A stretch of DNA of 32,147 nt from JANNYA01 sp031409855 (GTDB lineage: Bacteria; Pseudomonadota; Gammaproteobacteria; Xanthomonadales; SZUA-5), in assembly GCA_031409855.1 (NCBI GenBank), contig JANNYA010000084.1, positions 1 to 32,147 on the forward strand, written 5' to 3'. The notes below the pieces were generated by a model that saw nothing but the letters and a program-made list of their open reading frames with translations, ran no database searches and was not told the DNA's origin. The position numbers and the translations under genes were made by a program. This document shows, piece after piece, positions 17,701-24,647 of the stretch (its first letter is position 1; each line of letters begins with the position of its first letter).

Positions 17701-18577
17701 TGACGTCAATCCGCCTGTGAATGACATCGCTGCTTTCGCTAAACCCTTCGAGTTGGCCTACATCGCCCCAGCAGCTGCCGTGGGTATCACGCCATCACAA
17801 AGCGCTGCGGACATCGTCCATGTCGGTATTGTCAGCGATTCACTCAGCCGGGCAACGCCGTTTGATACCACGCCCGCCCCTGCGGTCAATCAGTCAGCGG
17901 TCGTGACTTTCGGTATCTCCACACGCGGCGAATGGGACACCGTGCAATCGGGCTTTGGTGCCGAGTTTAGAATTGAAATTGACACCAATAACGATACCGC
18001 GACCGTCGAACGCGCTGTACGCCAGTTCGCCTTCGCCAACACCGATTCCGGTGCGGCGAATTCAGCTAGTAACGTCAGCTTGCCCGTGGTATCCACTGCT
18101 GCGCCGGCTTTTGGCACTGGCACCAGCACCGGTTGGAATTTGAATGTGTTCAGTAACATTTGGACCAATCTCTACGGCGGTAGCGTGCTATTTGTACCCG
18201 TGAGTGTGACCAACGGTGCCGCGCTTGCTGCAGGTTCTCTAGGCTTGACCGCTGCCACATCACGCTTTAATTACCGAGTGATCGGACTGTATCGCGGCGT
18301 ACCAGTTAGCCAAACGGCTTGGCTGACCTACGATGTATTGAACCCGGGTGTGACCTTTGCCAATGGCGCGGTGCCTGTTACCGAGCCTGCCGTGCTGACC
18401 CCGTTTGCAACGAACGGAACGGCTAGTGCTTTCTCAATCACTTCGGACATCGGCGATTTTGGCGCGAACAACTCAAGAGGTGTGCTGATGCTCTACCCAA
18501 TGAATGCCTTGGGTAACCGCTCGCAAGTCATTCCTGCGCAGCTTCCAGAAAACATTTTCGCTAACGGCTTCGAATAG
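14750..18577 (+). CDS. secreted subtilisin-family (S8) protease with PA domain insert and C-terminal GFE motif
   Basis: The 1275-residue precursor has a signal peptide ending near AIAN (residue 29), followed by a propeptide-like region (about 50-165). The catalytic triad is intact: Asp201 (VIDTG), His281 (HGT) and Ser717 (NGTSSAAP), with oxyanion Asn433 (SAGN). Between Asn433 and Ser717 is a protease-associated domain (about 480-640; KAVLIDRGG, AVQRAGGAATLVV), as in lactocepin/C5a-peptidase-like subtilases. Fn3-like beta-rich domains follow (about 790-1250). The chain ends in ENIFANGFE, a tail I recognise from other exported Xanthomonadales proteins. AAGG lies about ten bases before the ATG. 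It likely degrades extracellular protein; the substrate is unknown. A strong terminator follows. Confidence 0.93.
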   Translation: MSDHIRSKFTVLGAALSLAILSTPQAIANGVITSPQMTQSSDDTQTNADGRIAVFVELDGSSATEVFNLERRRFVESREQSGLSVEELTAQAERAAARFAFATAAELTSTQRVLIEQLSGQFKGRVLFNSRFANNGIAVLLAPSQLDAVRGLADVRRVSLMVAQDKDAVSSIDFTGTRSFWGTSAPDNNRRGAGIGVGVIDTGIDHMHTALGGPGGAAYAANVTTATAYPAPPTVPVSANFPTPKVVWGFDFAGDAYNAAGTTDAALLPLPDLNPMDTNSHGTAVSSLMAGVGANNDGTTYAGPFNRTQPNIAADLRVTPGYAPDASLYAFRVFGTTGSTLLTAGALDAAAAVYLWQADTSIPWDGTVFSTVFNAAGQPVVTTFTLPQPPAAPRLRVINLSLGSNAGDIEEISALAAQRAADAGLIVVMSAGNAYDSYYITGSPGVATGGISVAASFNDQFPGGFSNAPANAAPTPPQPALSGLVIAQVGAASFTNAALSLPLTDAVYARPPYGNLLATVPAGCTAPVDPGFMVTLQDTAGVPINLFTCNAGVIEVSLNPAAGNFYAGKAVLIDRGGAVGFHQKALAVQRAGGAATLVVNNAAGVGGMAANPNLPLTAIPGVMIDQALGANFTLDGTQNLSTLPAPGRVNLQTRPNLQVSFQPSGNIASSDTMALYSSRGPRRGDDAIKPDISAPAENVAVASATTGNLSRSFNGTSSAAPHTAGAITLLRALNPTWTNYELKAALINNSANDIFFSAGSVLNQPPTGQAWSISRQGVGRWDLSRFSNGGSKVILFGQDPATTAGGAPRTGAVTISYGVVDVETTVAIDRNVTVRNKGNTAQTYNIGFQSSSDTPGVNYSFPDGATITVPGLSERIFRIRLNGTAADMRLARDGSTRPFQLVGAAPGTRSARQIMNEEGGYITLTPSAGGSATHRLTVQALPRRMSAVSAPTAPLTLGLPATLTFTGTGFNTGPALAFTNPPTFDVNPPVNDIAAFAKPFELAYIAPAAAVGITPSQSAADIVHVGIVSDSLSRATPFDTTPAPAVNQSAVVTFGISTRGEWDTVQSGFGAEFRIEIDTNNDTATVERAVRQFAFANTDSGAANSASNVSLPVVSTAAPAFGTGTSTGWNLNVFSNIWTNLYGGSVLFVPVSVTNGAALAAGSLGLTAATSRFNYRVIGLYRGVPVSQTAWLTYDVLNPGVTFANGAVPVTEPAVLTPFATNGTASAFSITSDIGDFGANNSRGVLMLYPMNALGNRSQVIPAQLPENIFANGFE

Positions 18578-18598
18578 CGCTCGCGCTATGTCTTAAAA

Positions 18599-18626
18599 CA
18601 AAAAAGGCGCTTCGGCGCCTTTTTTG
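18599..18626 (+). terminator. intrinsic terminator after the S8 protease gene
   Basis: A 12-bp stem (CAAAAAAGGCGC against GCGCCTTTTTTG) is closed by a TTCG tetraloop, with six T residues in the right arm. It starts 22 bases after the stop codon. Since A and T tracts flank both sides, it may act in both directions. Confidence 0.93.
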
Positions 18627-18945
18627 TGTGCGCGTCAACTTGTCATTACATTAAAAACGACAACAAAATTCGGCGTGCCTTTCTGCGTCGAATTCGCGCT
18701 TTCGTAAGGAGGTCTCGGAGCTATTTTTACGAATTGCTGCACTGCAGCTACAACTTGTCATATTGACGGCGTAGGCTCCGCGCGTTTTCGAAACGAATAT
18801 CAGCCGTTGCACTTCCAGTTCGCCGCCTCCACCACGGGGCGGAAAATATTTAGGGTCACAATGTTTTGCCCCAGGCAAAGCACGTTTATGTTTCTCGTTT
18901 TGCCCAGGCATGACGATTCGGTCAACACTCTTTTGGATGATTTCG
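18627..18945 (+). other. intergenic region with a short imperfect direct repeat
   Basis: No credible gene is visible. GTTTTGCCCCAGGCA (18863-18877) recurs with one base deleted at 18897-18910, 34 bases later, just before the nuclease start; TTTGCC/GGCAAA makes the first copy a small palindrome. It could be a regulatory site for the nuclease gene (inference). A minus-strand frame at 18651-18911 has no recognisable features. Confidence 0.35.
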
Positions 18946-20925
18946 ATGCGTTTTAATGTTTTTGCAGCAGCCCTTTTGGGTGCGGCCTTTGCCCCCTGCG
19001 CGATCGCGCAAACAGTGTTTATTAATGAAATTCACTACGACAATTCTGGCACCGACACCGGTGAACGCGTCGAAGTGATTGCACCGGCTGGCACTAATCT
19101 GACCGGTTGGAAAGTGATTGGCTACGACGGTTCTGGCCGCGCAAGCTATGCCACCTTTACCCTCAGTGGCACCACCACAAATCAATGCGGCGGCTATGGC
19201 ACCGTGGTGGCAACCACCACTGGTTTACAAAACGGTGCGCCAGACGGCGTTGCCTTGGTCAATGCCACCGGTGCATTGGTGCAGTTTTTAAGTTACGAAG
19301 GCAGCTTCGTTGGCAGTGGCGGTGCGGCGAATGGCGTTACCAGCGTCAACATCGGCCAATTTGAAGACGGCAGTGCCGCCGCTGGGCAATCGCTGCAGCT
19401 TTCCGGCACCGGCACGACCGCGAATAATTTTATCTGGAACGCTTCACGCGCAGCCAGTTTTGGCGCTTGCAATACCGGCCAAAGCTTCACCGCACCTGAC
19501 GCCGCGCCGACGATTGCCAGCACTAGCCCGGCTGCAGGCGCTACCGGCGTGGCGCTCGCAAGTAATGTCACCGTAAACTTTTCTGAAAGCGTCACCACCA
19601 CCGGTACTTGGTTTGGCTTGAACTGTTCTATTTCTGGCGCAAAGGCGGCCACGGTGAGCGGCACTGGCGCGACTCGAACCCTCGATCCAACGGTCAATTT
19701 TGCTGCCTCTGAAACCTGCGCGTTGAGTGTTACTGCTGCCAACGTCAGCGATATTGACGGCGTGGCATCGCCAATGGCCGCCAACTTCAGCGCCAGCTTT
19801 ACTACCTTAGCCGCAGCCGATGCCGCACCCACGGTGAGCAGTTTGGTGCCCGCAGCCGGTTCTGTGACCGTCGCTGTGAATAGCAATATCACCGTCAACT
19901 TTTCTGAATCGGTCACCACGACCGGCGCATGGTTTGGATTGAGCTGCTCGGCTTCCGGCAATAAAACAGCCGTAGTCAGCGGCAGCGGTGCTACCCGCAC
20001 GCTTGATCCGAACGTCGATTTCACTTCCTTGGAAAGCTGTACTTTGACGGTGAATGCGGCCAACGTTTCTGACATCGACGGGGTGGCAACCCCGATGGCG
20101 GCAAATTACACCGCGACATTGAAGATGGCGGGTGCAGCTTCAGGCTATTACGGCAGCGCCGTCACAAGCAGTGCATCTGCCTTGCGCTCGTCCTTACACA
20201 ATATTATCGACGACCACACCAAAGTGAGTTACACCGGCATTTGGTCGGTCATTGCGCAGGCTGAACAAGACCCAATGAATAGCAATAACGTTTTGGAAAT
20301 CTATAAAAACGCGAGCTATCCAAAGGTGTTGGCGGGCAACAATAATTACAACCGCGAGCATAGTTGGCCGAAAAGTTTGGGCTTTCCAAATGACGGTTCA
20401 ACTAATTTCGCTTACTCTGATGGGCACCATTTGATGGCGTCTGACATCACCTACAATTCCGCGCGCGGCAATAAGTACTACGGCAACTGCCCCTCGGGCT
20501 GCACCGAATACACGACCCAGGCCAACTTTAATCAAGGCGGTGGCTCAGGCGTTTACCCGGGCAATTCCAACTGGACCAACAGTGTGCTTTGGCAAACCTG
20601 GAACAAGCGCAAAGGCGAGGCCGCCCGTGCGATGTTTTATATGGACATCCGTTATGAAGGCGGCACGAATGGCAATACCGGCAGCGCCGAACCGAATTTG
20701 GCGTTAACCGATACCGCCAGCCTAATCACGCAGAGCACTGGCAATACCACCGGCACCGCCTACATGGGCTTACTCAGCGTGTTGCTGCAATGGCATATTG
20801 ATGACCCGGTGGATGATCGTGAAGTATTGCGCAACCAAATTGTGTTCAACGCGCAGGGCAATCGCAACCCATTTATCGACCACCCAGAATGGGTCAAGTG
20901 CATTTATCAAAGTGTGTGCAATTAG
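18946..20925 (+). CDS. secreted nuclease: lamin-tail domain, two Ig-like repeats, endonuclease I domain
   Basis: From ATG 18946 the protein has 659 residues and a compact signal peptide ending at AIAQ (residue 22). In-frame ATGs at 18910 and 18937 would put extra residues ahead of the signal peptide. A lamin-tail domain (about 24-180; FINEIHYDNSGTDTGE) is followed by two near-duplicate Ig-like repeats (185-286 and 292-393) sharing ITVNFSESVTTTG, ATRTLDP and ANVSDIDGVA. The EndA/NucM endonuclease I domain (400-650) carries the His-Me finger EHSWPKS (471-477; Glu471 metal, His472 base by analogy with Vvn), DGHHLM (492-497) and DDREVLRNQ near the end. Paired cysteines fit an extracellular enzyme. 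Likely role: digesting extracellular DNA for nutrients or biofilm turnover. Confidence 0.93.
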   Translation: MRFNVFAAALLGAAFAPCAIAQTVFINEIHYDNSGTDTGERVEVIAPAGTNLTGWKVIGYDGSGRASYATFTLSGTTTNQCGGYGTVVATTTGLQNGAPDGVALVNATGALVQFLSYEGSFVGSGGAANGVTSVNIGQFEDGSAAAGQSLQLSGTGTTANNFIWNASRAASFGACNTGQSFTAPDAAPTIASTSPAAGATGVALASNVTVNFSESVTTTGTWFGLNCSISGAKAATVSGTGATRTLDPTVNFAASETCALSVTAANVSDIDGVASPMAANFSASFTTLAAADAAPTVSSLVPAAGSVTVAVNSNITVNFSESVTTTGAWFGLSCSASGNKTAVVSGSGATRTLDPNVDFTSLESCTLTVNAANVSDIDGVATPMAANYTATLKMAGAASGYYGSAVTSSASALRSSLHNIIDDHTKVSYTGIWSVIAQAEQDPMNSNNVLEIYKNASYPKVLAGNNNYNREHSWPKSLGFPNDGSTNFAYSDGHHLMASDITYNSARGNKYYGNCPSGCTEYTTQANFNQGGGSGVYPGNSNWTNSVLWQTWNKRKGEAARAMFYMDIRYEGGTNGNTGSAEPNLALTDTASLITQSTGNTTGTAYMGLLSVLLQWHIDDPVDDREVLRNQIVFNAQGNRNPFIDHPEWVKCIYQSVCN

Positions 20926-20951
20926 CAATTGCTGCGTTAAGAGCTGAAATC

Positions 20952-20980
20952 AAACCCCGGCGCAAGCTGGGGTTTTTTTT
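20952..20980 (+). terminator. intrinsic terminator after the nuclease gene
   Basis: AAACCCCGGC and GCTGGGGTTT pair over ten positions (one G-U) around a GCAA tetraloop, closing with a run of eight T. It is 26 bases past the nuclease stop and between convergent genes; the other strand has only a weak T tract. Confidence 0.93.
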
Positions 20981-21014
20981 AAGTGTGTGCTTTTCGCTAT
21001 ACCTTATCTAGGCA

Positions 21015-23084
21015 TCACAACAGGCCCAGCAATGCCCCAGCCGGCTGCCAAGCCCCGGCTTGGCGATTTTCAGAATCCATTGCCGCAAACCGCTGCATCG
21101 TCGCCAGCACATTCGGCAAACCGACTTCATTCGCATAGTGCATCGGGCCGCCGCGATACGAGGGGAAGCCATAGCCGCTGAGATACACCATGTCGATATC
21201 GCTGGCTTTGCTGGCGATGCCTTCTTCCAGAATGCGCGTGCCTTCGTTGACCAGCGCATAGACCAGCCGTTCGACAATTTCGGTGTCAGCGATTACGCGG
21301 CGGCTGATTCCGCGCTCTTGCGACACCTGCAAAACCAGTTCGTTGACTAACAAACTAGGGTGCGCAGTGCGATCACCCGCTTGATAGTCGTACCAGCCTG
21401 CGCCCGTTTTTTGGCCAAAGCGCCCGGCCTCACAAACGCGATCAAACACGGCTGGGTAGCTCAATTCGGGCTGTTCAGCGTAGCGGCGTTTGCGGATCGC
21501 CCAGCCGATGTCATTGCCCGCCAAGTCACTCATGCGAAATGGCCCCATCGCAAAGCCGAAGGCTTCCATTGCAGCGTCGATTTGCGCTGGCAGCGCCCCT
21601 TCTTCCAGTAAAAAACCGGCTTGGCGGCTGTATTGCTCGATCATGCGGTTGCCAATAAAGCCATCGCACACGCCCGATACCACCGCCAGTTTTTTGATTG
21701 TTTTTGCCAGCGCCATCGCGCTCGCTAACACTTCAATGGATGTGTGTTTGCCGCGCACCACTTCCAGCAAACGCATGATGTTGGCGGGCGAGAAAAAGTG
21801 CAGGCCAATGACATCGCTGGCGCGGTTGGTGAAAGCGGCAATCTGATCCAAATTTAAGGTCGAGGTGTTACTCGCCAAAATTGCGCCGGGTTTTGCGATG
21901 GCGTCAAGTTGGCGAAACACCGATTCCTTCACCGCCATATCTTCAAACACCGCCTCGATGATGAGATCGCAATCCGCAAGGGCGGCAAAATTCATGCTGG
22001 GCGTTAGCAAGGCCATGCGCTCGGCATACTGCGCTTCGCTCAAGCTGCCTTTGCGCACACTGTTTTGGTAGTTTTTGGCGATCACCGCAACGCCGCGCTC
22101 CAGCGCCTGCGCGTTTGCTTCCACAATCACTACCGGCAAGCCGGCATTGAGAAAGTTCATGGCAATGCCGCCGCCCATCGTGCCAGCACCGATTACACCG
22201 ATGCTACGAATGCTGCGAATTGGTGTTTGTTCCGGCACATCGGCAATTTTCGCAGCGGCGCGTTCGGCAAAAAACCCGTGCCGCAGTGCGCGCGATTCAG
22301 CGCTATCCAACAGCCGCGCGAACGTGGCGCGCTCGAATTGAATGCCGACATTGAAAGGCTGACGCCACGCGGCTTCAACGCAGTCTATGCACGCGGCCTG
22401 CGCCGGGTATTGCGGCAACGCCTTCGCGCGCGCCGCCTGCAGCACCGTATCGGTATCGTCGTCGACACTGACCACGCATTCGGCCAATTTCGGCAGCACC
22501 GCAGCCACTTTCGATTGCGCAAAAGCCACCGCTGCCGCGACTAAATCATCGTCCACCAATAAATCAATCAAGCGTTGGCCGGGAAGGGCGGCTAAGCGTT
22601 CGGCGGCCTGTGAATTACCGGATAGAATCATCGCCAAAGCCGGTGCCAAACCCAGCGCGCGCGGCAGGCGCTGCGTGCCGCCACCGCCGGGCACCAGACC
22701 GATCTTGACCTCCGGCAAGCCAATCTGCGTGCCGCGCAATGCCACCCGATAGTGCGCGCCCAGCGACAGCTCGGTGCCACCACCCATGCACATGCCGTGC
22801 AGTGCCATCACCACCGGCTTAGCACTTGCTTCAACGCGATCAATCAGCGTCAAAAGGTTCGGCTCGGCCAAGGCAGCGACTAAGCCGAATTCGCGAATAT
22901 CAGCACCACCGCAAAACGTTTTACCGGCAGCCGCGATGACGATAGCTGCGACGTTTGGATTGGCCCAGGCACGTTCTAATCCGGCGTTCAGCGCGACACG
23001 AGTGACCAGGCCTAAACCATTGACCGGCGGATTATTCAAGGTGAGAACGGCGACATTATCGTGCAGCTGGTATTCGGTACTCAT
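21015..23084 (-). CDS. bifunctional enoyl-CoA hydratase / 3-hydroxyacyl-CoA dehydrogenase (FadJ-like)
   Basis: A 689-residue fusion catalysing the second and third steps of beta-oxidation. The N-terminal crotonase domain has the oxyanion region GGADIREF and catalytic Glu105 and Glu125 (20 apart, as E119/E139 in E. coli FadB). The NAD-binding domain starts at GAGTMG (299-304). The dehydrogenase dyad His429 (GLHFFSPA) and Glu441 keeps the 12-residue spacing of FadB His450/Glu462. The C-terminal helical domains include FIGNRM and MSDLAGNDIGW. The start is firm: GGAGG sits six bases before the ATG. No thiolase gene is adjacent. A phased TCCAA array lies about 110 bases upstream. FadB, FadJ and peroxisomal-type fusions cannot be told apart with certainty here. 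Confidence 0.94.
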   Translation of the reverse strand: MSTEYQLHDNVAVLTLNNPPVNGLGLVTRVALNAGLERAWANPNVAAIVIAAAGKTFCGGADIREFGLVAALAEPNLLTLIDRVEASAKPVVMALHGMCMGGGTELSLGAHYRVALRGTQIGLPEVKIGLVPGGGGTQRLPRALGLAPALAMILSGNSQAAERLAALPGQRLIDLLVDDDLVAAAVAFAQSKVAAVLPKLAECVVSVDDDTDTVLQAARAKALPQYPAQAACIDCVEAAWRQPFNVGIQFERATFARLLDSAESRALRHGFFAERAAAKIADVPEQTPIRSIRSIGVIGAGTMGGGIAMNFLNAGLPVVIVEANAQALERGVAVIAKNYQNSVRKGSLSEAQYAERMALLTPSMNFAALADCDLIIEAVFEDMAVKESVFRQLDAIAKPGAILASNTSTLNLDQIAAFTNRASDVIGLHFFSPANIMRLLEVVRGKHTSIEVLASAMALAKTIKKLAVVSGVCDGFIGNRMIEQYSRQAGFLLEEGALPAQIDAAMEAFGFAMGPFRMSDLAGNDIGWAIRKRRYAEQPELSYPAVFDRVCEAGRFGQKTGAGWYDYQAGDRTAHPSLLVNELVLQVSQERGISRRVIADTEIVERLVYALVNEGTRILEEGIASKASDIDMVYLSGYGFPSYRGGPMHYANEVGLPNVLATMQRFAAMDSENRQAGAWQPAGALLGLL

Positions 23085-23194
23085 TGCGCGCCTCCAGGCA
23101 ATCTAGATTAAGGCCTGAAGCGTCGAGAATTTAGGCGGTTTTTGCAATCAGTTTCAAACGCCTGCTGGCTCAAGACACCATGATTTAGCATGCC

Positions 23195-23219
23195 TCCAAG
23201 CAGTTCCAATTTTCTCCAA
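23195..23219. promoter_or_regulatory. three TCCAA motifs at exact 10-bp spacing (array A)
   Basis: TCCAA begins at 23195, 23205 and 23215, one helical turn apart. It lies 111-135 bases upstream of the FadJ-like start codon (in that orientation it reads TTGGA) and faces the toxin-antitoxin genes on the other side. The same motif with the same spacing occurs upstream of the lipase. The rest of 23085-23351 shows no gene. Confidence 0.45.
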
Positions 23220-23351
23220 TTTATTTGATTCTAAAAGCAGAAACCGTAATCCGCCCTAGGCTTTTGCTCGCTTTGCGCAATCAATACATCGGCGAAAGAA
23301 TGCGATTGCGGGGTAATGCAGGCCACGTCAGAGCCGCCCAAAAACGAAATC

Positions 23352-23768
23352 CTAACTCAGCATTACAAGCTGCAACGTCGGCGCATATTTCACAAAGCCA
23401 CGATCAAAACTAACCAACGGCGCATTGAGGGCAATGGCATGGGCGGCGATCCACGCGTCAACCGTGCCGTCACCGGCAAGGCCAAAACGCGCGCACAGCC
23501 CAAGTGCGTGCGCATTCAACTCAGCGGGAAGCGCATCGTTAAACGGCGCAATAGCTCGCAAAAACTGCACAGCTAAACCAAGTGGCGCGCCAGGCAACGG
23601 CCCAAGTTGGCGCGTTGCCAAGCGGGTGAAGCTGATTTGCACACAATTGGGTATGCAGATATTTTGGCCAAGCCGCAGCGTTTCCTCAAGCCAATGCCGT
23701 GCAACGGCATGGGTCAACATTTCAGCGCGAAATGCCGCGAGCAACACATTCGTGTCCGCGACAATCAT
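23352..23768 (-). CDS. PIN-domain toxin (VapC-like)
   Basis: A 138-residue PIN protein, expected to be a metal-dependent RNase toxin. It starts MIVADTNVLLAAF with Asp5; the later acidic residues are Asp104 (TVDAWIAAHA) and Asp122 (VSFDRGF). The usual second acidic residue, seen in relatives as E before xGFxR, appears to be Gln44 (VQISFTR), so activity is uncertain. The ATG overlaps the antitoxin stop (ATGA), the standard coupling in vapBC operons. VapC toxins typically cut initiator tRNA or 23S rRNA; the target here is unknown. Confidence 0.85.
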   Translation of the reverse strand: MIVADTNVLLAAFRAEMLTHAVARHWLEETLRLGQNICIPNCVQISFTRLATRQLGPLPGAPLGLAVQFLRAIAPFNDALPAELNAHALGLCARFGLAGDGTVDAWIAAHAIALNAPLVSFDRGFVKYAPTLQLVMLS

Positions 23769-24016
23769 GTCGTGGGAATTTTGTTTGCTTGATCCAGGCC
23801 AAATTCAGCGTCAGCCGCCTGTATGAGGGCCAAAACATCTAAATCCCGCGCTGCGCCGCTATCAAAAAGGGGCAAAGCGGTAATTTGACGCGCTACCGAA
23901 CTCAAGCGTATTTGCAGTGAGGATTCAATAAATCGAGTCAGCGTAATGCCTTCGCGCGCTGCGGCAGCTTTGGCGTCCCGATATAAAGTTGGGTCAATAC
24001 GTAGCGTGGTTTGCAT
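23765..24016 (-). CDS. ribbon-helix-helix antitoxin (VapB-like)
   Basis: The 83-residue product from the ATG at 24016 begins MQTTLRIDPTLYRDAKAAAAREG followed by LTRFIESSLQ: strand plus two helices of an RHH/MetJ-Arc fold, followed by a toxin-binding tail. A longer start at 24043 (nine more residues) is possible; neither has a good ribosome site. Typically it neutralises the PIN toxin and represses the operon. ATAGCTT occurs twice, 20 bases apart (24022-24028 and 24042-24048), with TAGCGCTA at 24048-24055; these may be operator elements. Confidence 0.82.
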   Translation of the reverse strand: MQTTLRIDPTLYRDAKAAAAREGITLTRFIESSLQIRLSSVARQITALPLFDSGAARDLDVLALIQAADAEFGLDQANKIPTT

Positions 24017-24190
24017 GACAGATAGCTTGCTTTTGAAAGCCATAGCTTAGCGCTAGGCACATGTGACCGGCAACTACTCTAACGGCGGATGCACAAAATG
24101 CGCACCAAATCTTTTCTGCATACCGAACACTGCGGTGACTTAGCTTTTTGAAGAGGCGCAGATCAGCGGAATGCAATTAACCACAGGTTT

Positions 24191-24208
24191 CGACCCCAAA
24201 TGGGGTCG
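24191..24208. other. short perfect hairpin/palindrome
   Basis: CGACCCC and GGGGTCG form a 7-bp stem around AAAT. No T-run follows, so a protein site or RNA structure is more likely than a terminator. It lies 175 bases upstream of the antitoxin start on the opposite side from the toxin. Confidence 0.4.
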
Positions 24209-24489
24209 CACAAATGCTGGTATCGCTGCGTTCGCACATAAAAACTATCGCGCTTGACAATAACCGCCGAAAATGCGCCCCTAAAAATAACGCTGGCGCC
24301 GTCTTAAATAAATAAATCCGCCCACGATGTGCCAATAATTTAGGCCAAACCACGGTTAATTAAATCAACGTTTCTTTTATACCGGACGCAAGCGAGCCTT
24401 TGCCTTTTATTAATTAACAATTTTCCCAGATTGCGGCGCATAAAAGCACCTAATTTACTACTGTCAACGCCTGACGCCCGTTAAATACT

Positions 24490-24548
24490 TCCAAATAGTT
24501 CCAAGAAGTTCCAGTCGCGTCCATTTTATACAATTGGAAACTATTGGA
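24490..24548. promoter_or_regulatory. phased TCCA array (four forward, two inverted copies) upstream of the lipase (array B)
   Basis: TCCA begins at 24490, 24500, 24510 and 24520; the first three are part of TTCCA. The inverted form TGGA begins at 24535 and 24545. All same-strand copies are exactly 10 bp apart. A -10-like TATACA (24527-24532) sits between the forward and inverted groups without a good -35, suggesting activator-dependent transcription of the lipase (start codon about 100 bases downstream; inference). Confidence 0.5.
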
Positions 24549-24647
24549 TTTGAATTGATGTGGCAAGAAGCGCGTAATTACTCGGCGGCAAGGTGCCGCA
24601 TATCTACTTCCGCTGCTACCTTTACTCAATAACTAGGAAAAATGGTC

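Larger units (their letters stand above)
24017..24641. other. AT-rich intergenic region between the toxin-antitoxin operon and the lipase
   Basis: About 620 bases without a recognisable gene. The segment is visibly richer in A and T than the conserved operon regions (for example stretches of AATAAATAAAT, and TTAATTAA twice). It contains the hairpin at 24191-24208 and the TCCA array at 24490-24548. A TTGACA at 24254 lacks a matching -10 element. It is probably acquired DNA together with the lipase (inference). Confidence 0.6.

Noticed and set aside
18651..18911. Minus-strand frame of 86 residues
   Set aside because: No ribosome site, no hydrophobic or family features, and it covers the leader of the nuclease gene.
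24254..24259. TTGACA as a -35 promoter element in the AT-rich intergenic region
   Set aside because: No acceptable -10 element at 16-18 bases; the nearest A/T-rich hexamer is about 22 bases away.
24490..24548. Phased TCCA copies as a degenerate CRISPR or tandem repeat
   Set aside because: Only 4-5 conserved bases per 10-bp period and no spacers; the helical spacing fits an operator better.
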